DNA from: Phalacrocorax aristotelis
Lineage: Eukaryota > Chordata > Aves > Suliformes > Phalacrocoracidae
Direction: 5' to 3'
DNA: 64,000 bases
Assembly (NCBI RefSeq): GCF_949628215.1
Contig: NC_134311.1
Span: 21,142,582 to 21,206,581, forward strand
Shown here: one piece after another, positions 1 to 13,426 of the stretch
Layout: each line of letters begins with the position of its first letter
Numbering within the stretch: position 1 is the first letter of the stretch
Program-made: the position numbers and the translations under genes
The notes under the pieces: model-generated
Told to the model about the DNA's origin: nothing
The model's input: only the letters and a program-made list of their open reading frames with translations
Database searches by the model: none

Positions 1-1155
1 AAAGATTAAAAAACCATTGCAGGGTACGTACTGTCACACTGGAAGAAGAAAGATTACCTCAGCAGCATGGAACAAGGCATAAGATGCCTGGATGAGGATA
101 GGGGAAGGGTGTTAAGCTTCCACAGATGCTGACTTCATAACATTTTTTTAAATACTACTCAGAGGGTTATTTAAATACTCTCCACAATTCTCCACTTGCT
201 TCCCTCCTTCAGCCATTTGTTCCATTTTTTTCTTTCATCTTTGATCCTTTCTGGTCTCAAAACTCACAGTTCCTTTTCTCCCCTGCATTCCATTTTCCCC
301 CTTTTCAAATATCAGCAGGTTCCAGATACCACCTTCCTTTGTCCCCTCCTCATCTCCCGGGTTGGTAGTGTCGCAAAACTTCATTTATCCCATCTATACT
401 TGCTGCCACTATATCCCTCCTCCATGCAGTCAATCCCCTTCTTTATTTCCTTCTCTTTTATATGCTGCCCTGTACCCTTCTCTCTGAGTTTCTGGAGTGC
501 ACACTTCATCTTTAACATGATTCTTAATTGCTGTATCTGAGGAATTGAAACACTCATGACCTTCCAGATCACTCCTCTCTGCTATTGCCATTCCTGGATC
601 TCTGTGTCACATACACTGACATGGAGATGACCTCAATTTTCCTCATAGAGAATAATTTAGGCACTGGACTTCATCTCTTTCCACACCCAGTCACCTCCGG
701 CTTCTTAGCTTCTCTCCTTTATTTTGAGCAGCAGCCTCCAAGCCTCTTTCCTTCATTTGTTCTCATATCAACCATCCTAGCCATCAACCTGTTTTCTGGA
801 GTCAAGCTCTTTGGTTTCCTGGATTTTTATCTTTTTTGATAGTCTGTTAAACTCATCTATGATGATGCCAGCCTTCATGTCAATGGTCAGTCCACCCCAC
901 TGCTGTTCACGTTACCTCACCCTCATGTTTAATATAATCAGGAGTCTTGGTTCTACATCCACCCAAAAAGCTATTATTTGATTACAGTCTTTGCCAGGTG
1001 CTACTTTAGCTTAGGTGCTTTTTGCTGCAGTTCTCCTTTCTAACCATCTTTCAGTCTTTTTTCTGAAGTACCTAGCAGTATCACTTTTGTACCCTGGCCT
1101 TTAACATTTCTATGACTTTCTGTGACTTTTCTGTTCTCAGACCATTCTTCCTTTC

Positions 1156-1174
1156 TTTTTTTTTTTTTTTTTTT
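1156..1174 (+). repeat. poly-T run
   Basis: Nineteen consecutive T, preceded by a C/T-rich stretch. No poly-A-tailed insertion could be tied to it. Confidence 0.8.
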
Positions 1175-4100
1175 AATTCAACATAATGACTGAGGCTTTC
1201 AGTGCTTCACATTTCTCTGTCTACAACTTCTATTCATCTCTTGCCCACTGGAAGATCCATAGTACTAGTCACTACCTAACAGGCCCTTCCTGTGCTCTGC
1301 TGTTGCCCTTTCCCTTGCTGCGGAAATCCTTTAACCAATGTAGCTTTCACTATGTCAGCTTCATTCTCTCCTTAGTTCCTCCTTAGCCCTTCTACTCCTG
1401 CATGATGGGCAAGCTTCCTGATCAAGATGGTAATGCATATAGTGAATATAAAATAGTATTTCTGAAAATTATCTTAAGAGGTGAAAATAAGTCAATATAA
1501 CAAAACATTCTTAATATATATTCTTACTATAACAAAGCAATATCTGTCAGTAGTATTATTTGCTCTTCAAGTCCCATCTGATAATTTTTTTAACTCTATT
1601 TTTTTTTAAGAAACTGCTTTTGTTTTTCTGTGCAGGGTATAGAAACAACTGTTACAGGCAGTTAATAAGCTTGTTGTATATAGGCGAAGGTTCACTAATA
1701 GCTGTAGGGTGATTTATTATTATTTCAAATAGCACCTAAATCTTGAAATAAATATATTGTGAGACTTAGTTATCCCTAGAGAGAACATGGATAATTTTTC
1801 TTTCATTAAAAATGGAACTGGAGTAGCACTATTTTTATTTATATGCACATTTTCAGGCCTAAAAGCTTGTCCCGTTAAAATTGCTAGTATCAAATTCTGG
1901 TCAGCCCTTGATGAAGAAAGAATTACGGGTCAACAGCAACCCTGTTAACATCTGTGTGCAATGCATGTTAAAAAGAAACCTAAAAGTCTAACTACATTTT
2001 GCAAAGTTTATCAGTTTTTCTTCCAAAAGTAAGACGGGATGAATTGCACAGTTCTTTTTAACCATACAGTCTAAGTCAATAAAGAGGTAGATTAGATTAA
2101 GCTGTGCAATATTGGAGAACCCATATGTATTGCAATGTGCAGCTGACCTGCCTAGCACACTGAATGTGCTTCTGCAAGACATTGCGTGATAGTAACCTCT
2201 GCTTTGTACAGCAATGATGCTGGACCTGGATTTTATGAGCCTTTCTACATGCTTAATTCAATATTTAATGCACACTGCTTGATCAAGCATTTTTCATACT
2301 GTTAGTATGGTCTCAATGTCAAAAGCTGAGACTCAAAAGCATTGCAGTAACAGATGGTGGTCACTAGATATAGTTCCACAATTTGGTGAGGTCACAAAGC
2401 TTTGTGTGAACTTAACTAATTATAGAACTTTAACCTGGAATTGTAGCGATATTATTGTTATATCATTTAACAGGCACCATGGAACAAACAGAACACAAAA
2501 CAAAGCTGTTATGAAATATTTTCAAAACCCTTGATCATAAGTTCTAGATTTTACAACCAGAAAATTGTCTTGGTATTTTTAGTGGAGAGAATCTAAAGCA
2601 ACTTAGGTACAGAAGGACCTCCACCTTCTCAATTCTGCATTATCTTTCAAAAATCTTTGTCAGAATGACCAATGAATCATTCATTGGAAGGCAAGACAAA
2701 TGGTTGAAATTCTCTGTGAAAGATCAAAGCAAACCAAAACACCTCATTTTGCTTGCTTGCTTCTATTCCTCATTTACTGGTATAATAGAAATAGTAGCTG
2801 AATCTACTGTCCAGCCTCCATACATGAGAAGGCAAGTGTGCCAATGACTTTTGAAGGAGAATTCTTGTAGTACCCGCGTGTGTGAGCAGAAGCAAAGTAA
2901 GTAATTCAGATGGAAATGCTAAATGATCTGATAAGTCTGTAGAATGTCTATGACCAGGTAGAGGAACCAAGTTCAACAAGATAAACAGAGTCTGCTCTTC
3001 TGAAGGTAAGTATAAAGGAAATTGTTTCTGCCCTTTTCATAAGTACCTTTTTGTGAACCAGCTCCATTTTTTAGAGGAGATGGACATGGCTATGCAATGA
3101 AAACAGTATGTCTTTTTTAGACGTAGGGGTCTCATTGATTCCGATAACTGTCTAGACTTGACTAATTGCTCGAAGGAACAGATGCTTCAAACACCAATCA
3201 GGTGATTATCTTCAAGTGTCTTATTTTGACATTGTTAGAAGAGGCATATGAATTCTCCATGTGTAGCTTGTGATATTTATCCTTGTAACTTTAAATAAGT
3301 TCTAATATGTTGTGTTTCTGAGATCTAATCAAGGATCGATCTTACTGATAACTGTACTTTGGATTCACATTCAAGATGGACATCAGTCTTGCAGCCCTGT
3401 ATCTGCTTTAGGTACTGTCTTCTGTGACTGGAGCTAAGGCTGTGGCTTCAGCCCACTTTGTTGATCTTTTTTAACCTGTTTGTTAGGACTGCTTTGTAAA
3501 GCTTGCCAAGAATAATTAAAGTTAAAGTTCAATTAAAAACTACAAATGCATTAATGTTTTTGGCACCATATAATGACTTTTGACAGACAGAACCTTAGAG
3601 GTTATTTTTTAAACAGGAAGAATGCTGAATCTTATTGAGCACCTTGTCTGTGAATTATAATGACAACATTATCAGCGGCTGGGTAACGTGCACCAGTCAA
3701 GTTTATTAATTTCCATTACTTCTCCTGGAAGCTGAGTCCTTCTCTCATCTCATTTTGTATTTTATTAAAAATTTAATATGCATTTTGAAATAACTTCTGA
3801 AGACCTTTTATAATAACTTGTATTTTTTGCATACAGAACATTTTCAACTGGTGTGTCTCAAAACACTAATGAACACTCATCAACTGAGACTCACAAAACA
3901 ATAAATATCAAGTTTTGGTTTTGTGCTAAAGGTAGTGATATAAAGAGAAGTTTAGTGACTTCTATAAGATTTCACAAAAATCCTAAACTTCAGTACTCAG
4001 TCATATATTTGACTCTTTAACCATTCCCCCCAGTTGTGATTACTGTGCCATTTCACATACTATTCAACTCTTTGATGACATTTTAATTTTCATGTTTCTG

Positions 4101-4890
4101 AAATATTTTATTACTAGCAGAAAACAAGATGCACTTGAATACGTTGGTTAATATTGCTCAGTACCTAGGAAGTCAATCCCTTAAAAATTGATATGTCAGA
4201 GAACAAAGAACGTAGAGAAAGCACAAGATACTAGGAAGCCTCTTGAGAAAACTGGAAGGTCATCATCATAATTTTGGAGAGATAAGCCACCCTTTTAGTT
4301 TCCTCATGCTCTTCTGCAAGACATAGCCCCTTTACAGAATACACTGGTTCTCACAGTTCTTCATTCACTCTGAAAAGGTCTCTTCCCCAGTCAAAATGTG
4401 ATCCAACAGTTCAGGTTTTTTACACCAGAAAATACTGTAAGTACCTTATTTAATCCCTGTTAAAGTGCATAACTTTGCCATGCTATTCTGCAGAAAAGTG
4501 TTGTCTCACATTGACATGTCCCTTCCAGTTCAGTATGGAAACTGCCAATTTCCCAGTTCACAACAGATTTAAAGTGGATAAGGCATAAATTAAATTGTGA
4601 TAACAGGTTTATACAGCACTTTGCCATTAGACTTGTTCAGTTTATCAGCTTTCTTTCCCACCTGAATTAGAATAAAAGACCCAAGCTCTACAGATGATGG
4701 CACTGTTTTGTTTATTCAGCATTAGAATAGGCTATGCTTCCATGTAATTTGCATGCAATAAAGCTTTTTCACACCAGAGAAGCCAGTTTCTGGTCCAGTT
4801 AGTGGTTAACACTGTCTCTGAAAAGAGGGGAAAGAGCCTGATATGCACTTTCCAAAGTGGTGGTGCCGCCTAATGCTGATGTCCCTTGTG

Positions 4891-4971
4891 GTAATTAGTT
4901 TACACCCTGAAGCAAGAAGCTTAATTACCCTTACATAATTAACTTAACTATGGCTGAAAATGTAATTAATG
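4891..4971 (+). promoter_or_regulatory. Cluster of TAATTA-type homeodomain core motifs
   Basis: GGTAATTAG, CTTAATTACC, CATAATTAAC and TGTAATTAATGG fall within about 80 bases. Such clusters occur in conserved enhancers, but AT-rich DNA produces them by chance, so this is only a candidate. Confidence 0.2.
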
Positions 4972-5065
4972 GCCTGAATGTTATCCAGCCTTTAAAAAAA
5001 TAAAAAATAAAAAAGACAACATTGTAAGCCAGTGATCTCCCCAGGCTGATTACAGCCTACACAGC

Positions 5066-5504
5066 ATAGAATCACAGAATAATTTAGGTTGGAAAAAATG
5101 TTTAAGATTGTCAAGTCCAACTGTTAACCTGACACTGTCAAATCCACCACTAAACCATGCCCTGAAGTGCCAAATCTACACATCTTTTAAATATCTCCAA
5201 GGATGGTGACTAAAACACTTCTCTGGGAGGTTTGTTCCACTGCTTGGTGAAGAAATTTCTCCTAATATCCAATCTAAACCTCCCCTGGTGCAACTTGAGG
5301 CCATTTCCTCTTGTCCTATCGCCAGTAACTTGGGAGAACAGACCAACACCCACCTCATTACAACCTCCTTTCAGGTAGTTGTAGAGAGTTGTAAGGTCTC
5401 CCCTCAGCCTCTTTTCTCCAGATTAAACCCCAGTTGACCCAACAGCTCTTCATAAGACTTGTTCTGTAGACCCTTCACTAGCTTCATTGCTCTTTGTCGG
5501 ACAC
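5066..5504 (-). mobile_element. CR1 3' fragment, 440 bases, minus strand
   Basis: The plus strand begins ATAGAATCACAGAATAATTT, then AGGTTGG and TCAAGTCCAACTGTTAACC. It continues through ATTTCTCCTAATATCCAATC, TGAGGCCATTTCCTCTTGTC and TTCATAAGACTTGTTCTGTA, all CR1 3'-region text in reverse complement. Homology ends at about CTTTGTCGGACAC (5504). It is the same general subfamily as the copy at 22317 but more diverged. Confidence 0.9.
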
Positions 5505-6089
5505 ATAAAGCATTTTGTTCAAAATCTACTGCCATTTGACATCAGCAAGTACATCCTTCTTCTTAAATTAGAAAGCATAAACCACCTTTACCACTGAACG
5601 TATATCAATTCCTAACTTAGTGGTAAGCAAAGGCATGACTGCACTCACTGGTGTTAACGCCTTGTAAACAGAGAGGATTCCTCTGAGTGCTGCTTTTAGT
5701 GGAAATCTTACTTCAGACCACATTTGCAAGTGGTAATTAGAAAAATCTGGATATGTGACAATAGCTAGGTAATGGGAATGCTTCAACTATATCTAGGCAG
5801 ATCTGAAGAAATTGTCACCCAGTGTGTTTAAGTCCAATATATAGGCCCCTGCATTAGGTCCAGACTCTACACATGTAGCAGCTATCAAAACTTGTTGATA
5901 CCTGAAATTGTCAGAAGGCTGTTCTATGCCAGTAAGCGTCATCTAGATGCTTGCACCAGTAACACAACCAAATCCAAACTTATCAAACTTCTCAAACAAG
6001 ACAGGGGTTGTTGATGTATTAGGAACCAACACCTGAGAAATGCCTTAAGTGAATTAGGGTGTGTTCCTCTAGAAAGATGACATGGTTGA
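5505..6089. other. Intergenic stretch between two CR1 copies
   Basis: I see no recognisable feature. The last hundred bases may be a decayed extension of the CR1 that becomes clear at 6090. Confidence 0.5.
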
Positions 6090-7232
6090 TAGCCCAGCTG
6101 CATGGGTAACAAGCAGGAGGATCTGGAAGCCACCATGCAGCTAGAAGGATATGATCTAATTGCTGTCACTGAAACATGGTGGGACTAATCACACAACTGC
6201 AGTGCTGCAACTGATGGTTATAAATTGTTCAGAAGGGACAGGCAAGGAAGGAGGGGCAGGGGGTTTGCCTTCTGTGTAAAAATATGGATTGACTGCACAC
6301 AAATGCCTTTGAAAAGCAGTGAACATGTTGAGAACCCTGGTAGAATTCACAGTCTTGAGGGATATGAACAGCAGAGAGGAGTTTTTTAGGATAGCAAACT
6401 TTCAGTTGTTTAAGGAATGCGTGGATGGGACCCTCTGGGAAACTGCCCTCAGGGACAAAGGAGCTGAACAGAGCTGGCAGTTCTTTAAGGACATTGTTCT
6501 TAGAGAGCAAGAGCTCTGAGGTCCCATGTGGAAGAAATCAGAAAAAGAAGACATGAGACCAGAATGGCTGAGTAAGGACCTCCAAGTCAAACTAAAGTAT
6601 AAGAAGAAACTGCACAGGCAGTGCAACTAGGGACATGTATCCTAGGAAGAATATAGGGACACTGTCTGGATGTGTAGGGATGGGATCAGGAAAGCTAAGG
6701 CACAGTTGGAGCTGAATTTGGCAAGGGATACAAAGATTCATAAGGCCTTCTACAGGTATGTTGGTCAAAAGGAACATTAAAGAAAATGTACACACACACA
6801 CCCCCCCTAATAAAAAGTCAGGAGAACTAGTGACAGCTGACATGGAGAAGGCTGAGTCACTCGACAATTTGTTTGCCTCGGTTATCAATGGTAATCTTTT
6901 CCCACTTCTTTCGAGCCCCTGAAACTCAAGACAAGGACTGAGGGAATAAATTCCCTCCTATCATAGAAGCAGATCAGGTTCAAGACCACCTGAAGAGCCT
7001 GAACATATGTAAGTTCTTGGGACTGATGAGATGCCTCCCAGGGTCCTGGGATAATTGTCTGGTGTAGTTGCCAAGCCACTCTTCATCATAACTGAAAAGT
7101 CATGGTAGTCACACAAAGCCCTCAGTGACTGGAAAAAGGGAAACATCACACCCATTTTTAGAAAGTGTTACAAGGAGGACCCTGGAAATCACCAGCAGGT
7201 CAGCTCCACTCTGTGCCTGGTAGGATCATGGG

Positions 7233-7286
7233 ACAGATCCTCATGGAAGATATGTTGGAACAGATCCTCCTGGAAGATATGCCAAA
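7233..7286 (+). repeat. 27-base tandem duplication inside CR1
   Basis: ACAGATCCTC-TGGAAGATATG occurs twice, end to end (units 7233-7259 and 7260-7286), with a few differences between units. Other CR1 copies here have a single unit (GAGCAGATCATCTTGAATGC type), so this is a local duplication in this copy. Confidence 0.75.
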
Positions 7287-7360
7287 ACATATGGAAGACA
7301 AGGAGGTGATTAGAGATCTGTGATACCTTCACCAAGGGCAAATCATGCCTGACTATTCTA

Positions 7361-7870
7361 GTGCCTTTTCATGTTGGAGAGACCACATCAGTGGGCAAGG
7401 GAAGAGCTGCAGATGTCATCCGCCTGGACTTCTGTAAGGCCTTTGATGTGGCTACCTGTAACATTCTTGCTGCTATATTGGAAAGATATGGGTTCGATGG
7501 ATGGACTGCTGGATGGATAAGGCTCGATGGCCACATCCAAAGAGTTATAGTCAATGGCTCAATATCCACATGGATACCAGTAACAAGTGGTGTCTCTCAA
7601 GGGTCCATAGTGGAAACAATAGTATTTAATATCTCCATCAATTACACAGACAGTGGGATTAAGTGCACGCCCAGTGAGTTCACAGAAGACACCAAGCCGA
7701 ATGGTGCAGTTCAGCTGGACAAGGTTGAGGGAAGGGATGCCATCAAAAGAACCCTTAACAGGCTTGAGGAGTGGGCCCATGTGAACATCCTGAAGTACAA
7801 CAAGACCAAATGCAAGGTCCTGCATCTGGTTTGGTGCGCTCCCCAGTATCAATATGAACATGGGGATTAA
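7361..7870 (+). pseudogene. CR1 reverse transcriptase relic
   Basis: The longest open stretch (169 residues) of the older CR1. Recognisable blocks are DVIRLDFCKAFDVAT (normally LDFSKAFDT), [12 protein letters not shown] QRVIVNGSIS, SGVSQGSIVETIVFNISIN, EFTEDTK in place of the FADDTK catalytic motif, and KYNKTKCKVLHL. The loss of the first catalytic aspartate (E-D instead of D-D) fits decay. The start codon is arbitrary because the frame enters from upstream CR1 sequence. Confidence 0.8.
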
Positions 7871-9326
7871 CTGATTGAGAGCAGCCCTGTGGAGGATGAC
7901 TTGGGAACACCAACGGATTAAAAAATTGAACACGAGCCAGTAGTGTGCACTTGCAGCACAGAAAACCAATTGTATCCCAGGTTGTGTAAAAACAAACATG
8001 GCCAGCAGGTCAAGGGATGTGATCCTGCACCCCTGCTCCGCTCTTAGAAGACCCCACCTGGAGTACTGCATCAGGCTCTGGAGTCTTCAGCACAGGAAAG
8101 TCATGACCTGTTGGAGTGGGTCTAGAGGAGGGCCACAGAAATGGTCAGAGAGCTGGAACACCTCTACTACAAAAAAAGGCTGAGAGTGCTGGGGTTGTTC
8201 CTTCTGGAGAAGAGAAGGGTCTGGGAAGACCTTATAGTGACCTTTCAATACTTAAAGATGGCTTATAAGAAAGATGGGGCAGGCTTTTTACCAGGGCCAG
8301 TAGTGACAGGACAAGGGGTAATGGCTTTAAACTAAAAGAGTATAGATATAGATTGAATATAAGGAAGAAATTTTTTACAATGAGGGCGGTGATACAGTGG
8401 AACACGTTGCCCAGAGAAGCTGTGGATGTCCAATCGTTGCAAATGTTCAAAGTCAGGTTGGACAGATCTTTGAGCAACCTGATCTAGTGAAAGGTGCATC
8501 TGCGTATGGCAGGGGGGTTGGCACTAGGTAATCTTTAAAGATCCATTCCAACTAAACCATTTTGTGATTCTATGATGTATTACCCTTTCTCTTTTGTGGA
8601 GAAATTAAACAGCAAAAGAGAAATTTTTTCTTGGCTGCCTGTACTGCATCAAGTAGCTCAGTGGCTGCTGCAAACAAATAAATATGATCATAATAATGAT
8701 AGGTAATGTGTATTCGCTGGGGACAAAACTTATTTTTAAGACAGCAAATCCTCATCAGAGCCCTCTTAGAGGAACAGCAAGTCATTTAATGAGTAACTTT
8801 AGACATGTAAATGTTATGTTGCTTCTGAGGTCACATATGTCATATTCGTCAAAAAGGGTTTGCCAAAACCTTTTAAATTATCTAACCCTGGATATTGATC
8901 AGCTGCAGCAGCCTTTCATAGACTGCTGAAAATGTGTGGCATTGCCCTAAGTAGGTCTTATGACAGAGAGATAAATGAGTGCACAGCCATTTTAACCTGG
9001 ATGGAAACCTTGCTTATTTGACAGCAGAAGAGTAGCTATCCAGTGACCTGGTGTCTGAAACGGTTTTGACCCTTCTTGTTCTAAAGTTTTTGGCTGATAC
9101 AGTTTATTAGTGATAACTGAGTTTAACACAGTATTTTCACAGAAGGACATAAAGTAGGCAAACTTTCCAAGTCTTTATAAAAATAGGATCCAGTTAGGAT
9201 TGCTTTAGAATCATATGAGAAATGGTTGAATTTTGAAGCTTTCTTTTAGGTAGAAACAGTATACTGACTGTAGATGCAGCTACTTAGTTTGTATTTTCTA
9301 ACCTGGTTTTAGTTTCCAAAGAAAGC

Positions 9327-9344
9327 AAAAAAAAAAAAAAAAAA
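9327..9344 (+). repeat. poly-A run
   Basis: Eighteen consecutive A. A second run of fifteen A follows at 9461-9475. I see no retrocopied gene upstream of either. Confidence 0.8.
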
Positions 9345-12300
9345 GAGTAGGAAGGTTGTGTGCTTTAGTTTAGCAAGACTTCCTCTCTTCATCCGAGTTT
9401 GGTTTTCAGCCTTGATCTCATACAAATGTAATGGATGTCATTAAAAACATTACATTTCTCAAAAAAAAAAAAAAATCTCCCCTTGCCTCCAGGTAGGGGG
9501 AGAGACTATCTACCCTTCTGAAAAGAAATTATTTGCTACTCTTTGGTTGTAGATTACCAGAAAAACTCATCAGGATCAACACCTCAACACCTTTAAGACA
9601 ACATTCTTCCTGAAATATCATAAAGCAACTAAAGGACACTCCTGCAATGAAAATGGAAGGTTATTTTACTCTAGTATTGATGACAGTTTACTTCAATGAG
9701 TCACTGCATAACATGGAATGTAATGCTTTTTTTTACACAAATACCTCAGGTAAATACCCTTAGATCTAGGATAAACAATGTTGAATTTTAGTCTGCCTAT
9801 AGCTTTCCAGCATTTAATGGTTTTTGCATCACTACCTTGAAGTAATTTCCAAAATATTCAGAGCTGGGCATATGATGGAAAGTTTGTTTCACCTAATTGA
9901 GCATCTAATGAGTATGGATGAATTTAAGCTACTCATAGAAATTTTGTGTTTCAAAGATTTTTCTGATTATCATCCATTCAAATGGAGAAAGAAACACATT
10001 GCATTTACATATACAAAAGCTTTCGAAAAAAAGCTTAAAAAAAAGATTCTTGATCCCTCCAGAAAGTTTAACCTCACATTGTTGTGTCCTGTATTGATAA
10101 GTGTAATTATTGCCAAAATACCCTGGCCTCTTTTCCTTTCGATTCATACAATTGCCTCTTCTTATTTCCCTGGGCTTTTCTGTACAATATTGTGTACATT
10201 CACTAAGAAGCTGTGTTCTTCAGAAGCTTTACTATTACTCTGATCAAACTAGCATGTCAGTTTTTTCCCTCTAGAATATGCACCTGGAAACTAGATATAG
10301 CTTTTTTACCATCAAAATGTCAAGCAACCAGGGAAAGGGGTGGATAAAATCTTGGACTCTTTTGAGATTACTGAAAGCTTTATACCTTTGACCTTGTTCC
10401 ATTTGATAGTATTCCCCTATGAATTCTTCATCTTAACAACATAGCAAAAGCCCAAGATGGGCACTTTATTCTTTTTTACTCATTATTATACATCAATAAA
10501 GCTCTGGACTCTATCTTGTCTTTTGGGTTAGGATAAAGGAAGAAATTCTTGTCAAGTAAAAAGTCAAAAATTTTTATTCTAGAAATCTTGTCATTTTAAG
10601 GAAACCCACAGGCTTTTAGACAAAGGATTTTAAATGAAGAGATTGTGTCCGAAGAAAGTTCACAGCCAGTTTTTCACACCACACAGCTTGGTCGCAGTCC
10701 TGTTACTAAGAGCCCATGTGGCTATCTACACTTGTTTCCTTCAATTCCACACTGAAAAAAAAAATCTCTTGTACAGCAAAAACCTGGTTTGACCATGTCT
10801 TTTTGAAGATTTCACTAGCTTTATTCCTTCAAAACATTTTGTTCTGCCTGCCCCTTCTTTTTAAATCACTACACTTTGTGATCCTGTCTACATCCAGACC
10901 CTAATCCCTTCTTGCAATCACCCTACTGCTTTTGTTTGTTCAGGCTTTTCTTACCATTTCCTTTGTCTCAAACTAGGTGCTTTCATTTAATGCCTTTATA
11001 CCACCATCCATTTATCCTATGCCTACACTGAAGCTGAAGATGTGATTGAAGCACTTGGAAGCATGCCCATGCTAGCCTTAATCTACCTGGTTGTATTATG
11101 AGATTATTACCCTCAGTGGAAACATGCCAGAAATTTGTGACCTACTCAAAATATGACTCTTTACCCTGAAATCAATGACTCTACTTCTTCTCTACATTGC
11201 TTCCAAAATTGTCTGGTTCAGAGCTAGCATGGATATGTATCCCAAAGTGTGCCAGTCACCTTAATTCTGGCTGTATAGATTCATGTATAACGTATTTTTA
11301 ACTCAGAGCAGTGTGTGGCTTATTTCATTGGGATGGTTTTGTTCCTTAACTGGAGAAGGATTTGCCTCTGTGCCCTGCTTCCACATGATTCCAGGTTATG
11401 GCTTCATTGGCTAAGGTTTCTTCCAGTTCCCATAGACACTTCTGAAAGAACCCTATGTCATTTGCTAATGAAATAAGCTTCTTTGTATTCTCAGAAGAAA
11501 AAGGATATTACAAACTATGCACTGATGCCCTATGTTTCTCAGGTTCAAAGCATTTGTTAGCCAAAGCAAGAGCAAGATATAGGTACCGCTGCACTGATAA
11601 ATGGTCTTTTTCCTGGGATGAGCTCTATAGACAGAGAGATGTGCTTCAGCATCTTCGAGCTACTGGTATGGTCTTGGGCACAGGAATATTTTCACACAGA
11701 AGTGAAAATAATACCCTAGGCAACATATATTTTTTTTTTAGACAATCTAAATAAAGTTTTATTTGCTTTCCTACAGAGGACCTTTTTTTTTTTTCCCCTG
11801 CAGCACTAATATGGGTTTTCACTTGACCTGGCCTGTTTAGTTACAGCAAAGTTCAAAAAATTCAACACTTTTCATCTAAGGCTAGAATAAAACATTCTTA
11901 GCCTTTCTCAGGACTGTCCATCCCTAAAGAACTTCATTTATCCTTTTACACAAATTATTCCATAACACTTTATGAATCTTTGTCCTTGTATGAAACCAAA
12001 TAATATTGAAAAATAAAAACACACCTTCTTCTCTGCTCCAGCTTAGAAAATAGCCCAGAAATATATTTTCACAATATGTTGCCAATGTACTACGGTATAA
12101 TGCTTTCTTTGCGGTATCTCTGAAAGCAGTACCTTAGTCTGTGATAATTCAAGCTTACGGTTTGTTTTATTTTTACCAAACAGGTTAACCCGTATTGTGT
12201 TTGGACTTTTCTCCACTATATTAATCTTAAATGCCAGAAGGGCTGCAGCTGCTCCCAAGTGCCTTGTACCCTTTCTGATGTTTTCAATTAAAATATTTAC

Positions 12301-13394
12301 AATAATGACATACCATGACTAGAAAGAATTTTCAGACATGAAAGTGGACTCCAAATGGAGTAGTTGGGAAGCACTTATGTAAAGAATGTTTTTGTTCTCA
12401 TTGATTTTAAGAACCCTTGTCAGTCTGTATAGATGAAAAAAAAAATCCTCTCCATTTTTTCTCAGGGGAAGGAATAGGGAAGGGTAAGAGTGACAGTCTC
12501 CAAGTCCCCTGCTGGCAATAATAACTTGGGATTTTTGTTCCATTTTGAGTAATGCTTGCCTCCTATAAAGATTTAAAACCTTTTGTATTCGGAGAATTCC
12601 TCTGCATTTATGATGCTTCATTTCTCTTTGCTTGCCTCACACACAGACCAATGGTCTTCAGTTTTGAGCACCAGTTTTCATACGGCTGAAAAGAGGATTA
12701 TGCTAATACCTCCTTTGGACTCATCTGTAGACAACAGAAACTGTTCTTCCTGGTGTTGTTCCTGACCATTGCTGCTTCCTCAGTTAACTCCTTCAGCTTC
12801 CTTTTCTTGGGTAAAGGCTTTCATTTAATGTCCACAGGACATCGGCCCAGAGTAGCATCCGCAGATTACTGTGTTGGGCAGCTAGAGTAGGCACACATCT
12901 TATGAAGCATATTGTTCCAAGGGATCTTTGCTGGAGCAAAAGCATTACTGGTGGCAATAACAGTACTCTGTGCTACTCCTAGGCTTTCTTCTTTTGGCGG
13001 TGATTTTTGTCTCAGATATGGTTGGTTTTTTTGGTAGAATTACCTGTGTAATACTTGTGCCTGTTTTCATTGTTAATACTAAGTACCATTTCTGGCAACA
13101 TACCCTTTTGTGCATCAGTGTCCAGCTTAAGATCATTTAATTACCCATTTACTTTCAGGCTTTTATAGAGAATTTGAGTGTGGTGTTATTACCATCTTTG
13201 CCAATTTTGTGCATATTATCCAAGCTTTAACAAACTCCTGTAAAATGATATGATTATGTTTCTTTCAACATTTATATAGGTGCTGAGCACAGTCTTGGCT
13301 CCCATATCCTCCTGAGCTGTTGTTAGAGCTCTCCAGTCCTGAGCGTTGTCATTCTAAATTAAGTCTATTTGCATGAGATATTTCAGATTTCTGC

Positions 13395-13426
13395 CTTTTT
13401 ATTTATTTATTTATTTATTTATTTTT
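13395..13426 (+). repeat. (TTTA)n microsatellite
   Basis: About seven perfect TTTA units followed by a short T run. Confidence 0.9.

Larger units (their letters stand above)
1..5065. other. Gene-free AT-rich stretch
   Basis: No exon or transposon could be supported. The part from about 190 to 1390 is pyrimidine-rich on the plus strand and gives several short frames of low-complexity Leu/Phe/Ser text. It contains a poly-T run at 1156-1174 and a cluster of TAATTA-type motifs at about 4891-4971. Confidence 0.6.
6090..8577 (+). mobile_element. Older CR1 retrotransposon, 2.5 kb, plus strand
   Basis: Starts in the endonuclease domain (MGNKQEDLEATMQLEGYDLI and AVTETWWD by translation from about 6101). 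It continues KLFRRDRQGRRGRG, then jumps near 6270-6400 to the FRIANFQLFKECVDGTLWE block, so roughly 0.4-0.5 kb of endonuclease is missing relative to the copy at 33434. Reverse transcriptase follows (7361-7870), then the 3' region ending AAACCATTTTGTGATTCTATGATG. Many stops and frameshifts show it is older than the copies at 22317 and 33434. The exact 5' limit is uncertain by tens of bases. Confidence 0.9.

Noticed and set aside
11455..11754. 99-codon plus-strand frame (MSFANEISFF.., with an Arg/Tyr-rich centre)
   Set aside because: No recognised domain, ends in a low-complexity Phe run and has no supporting splice or neighbour context; probably chance.
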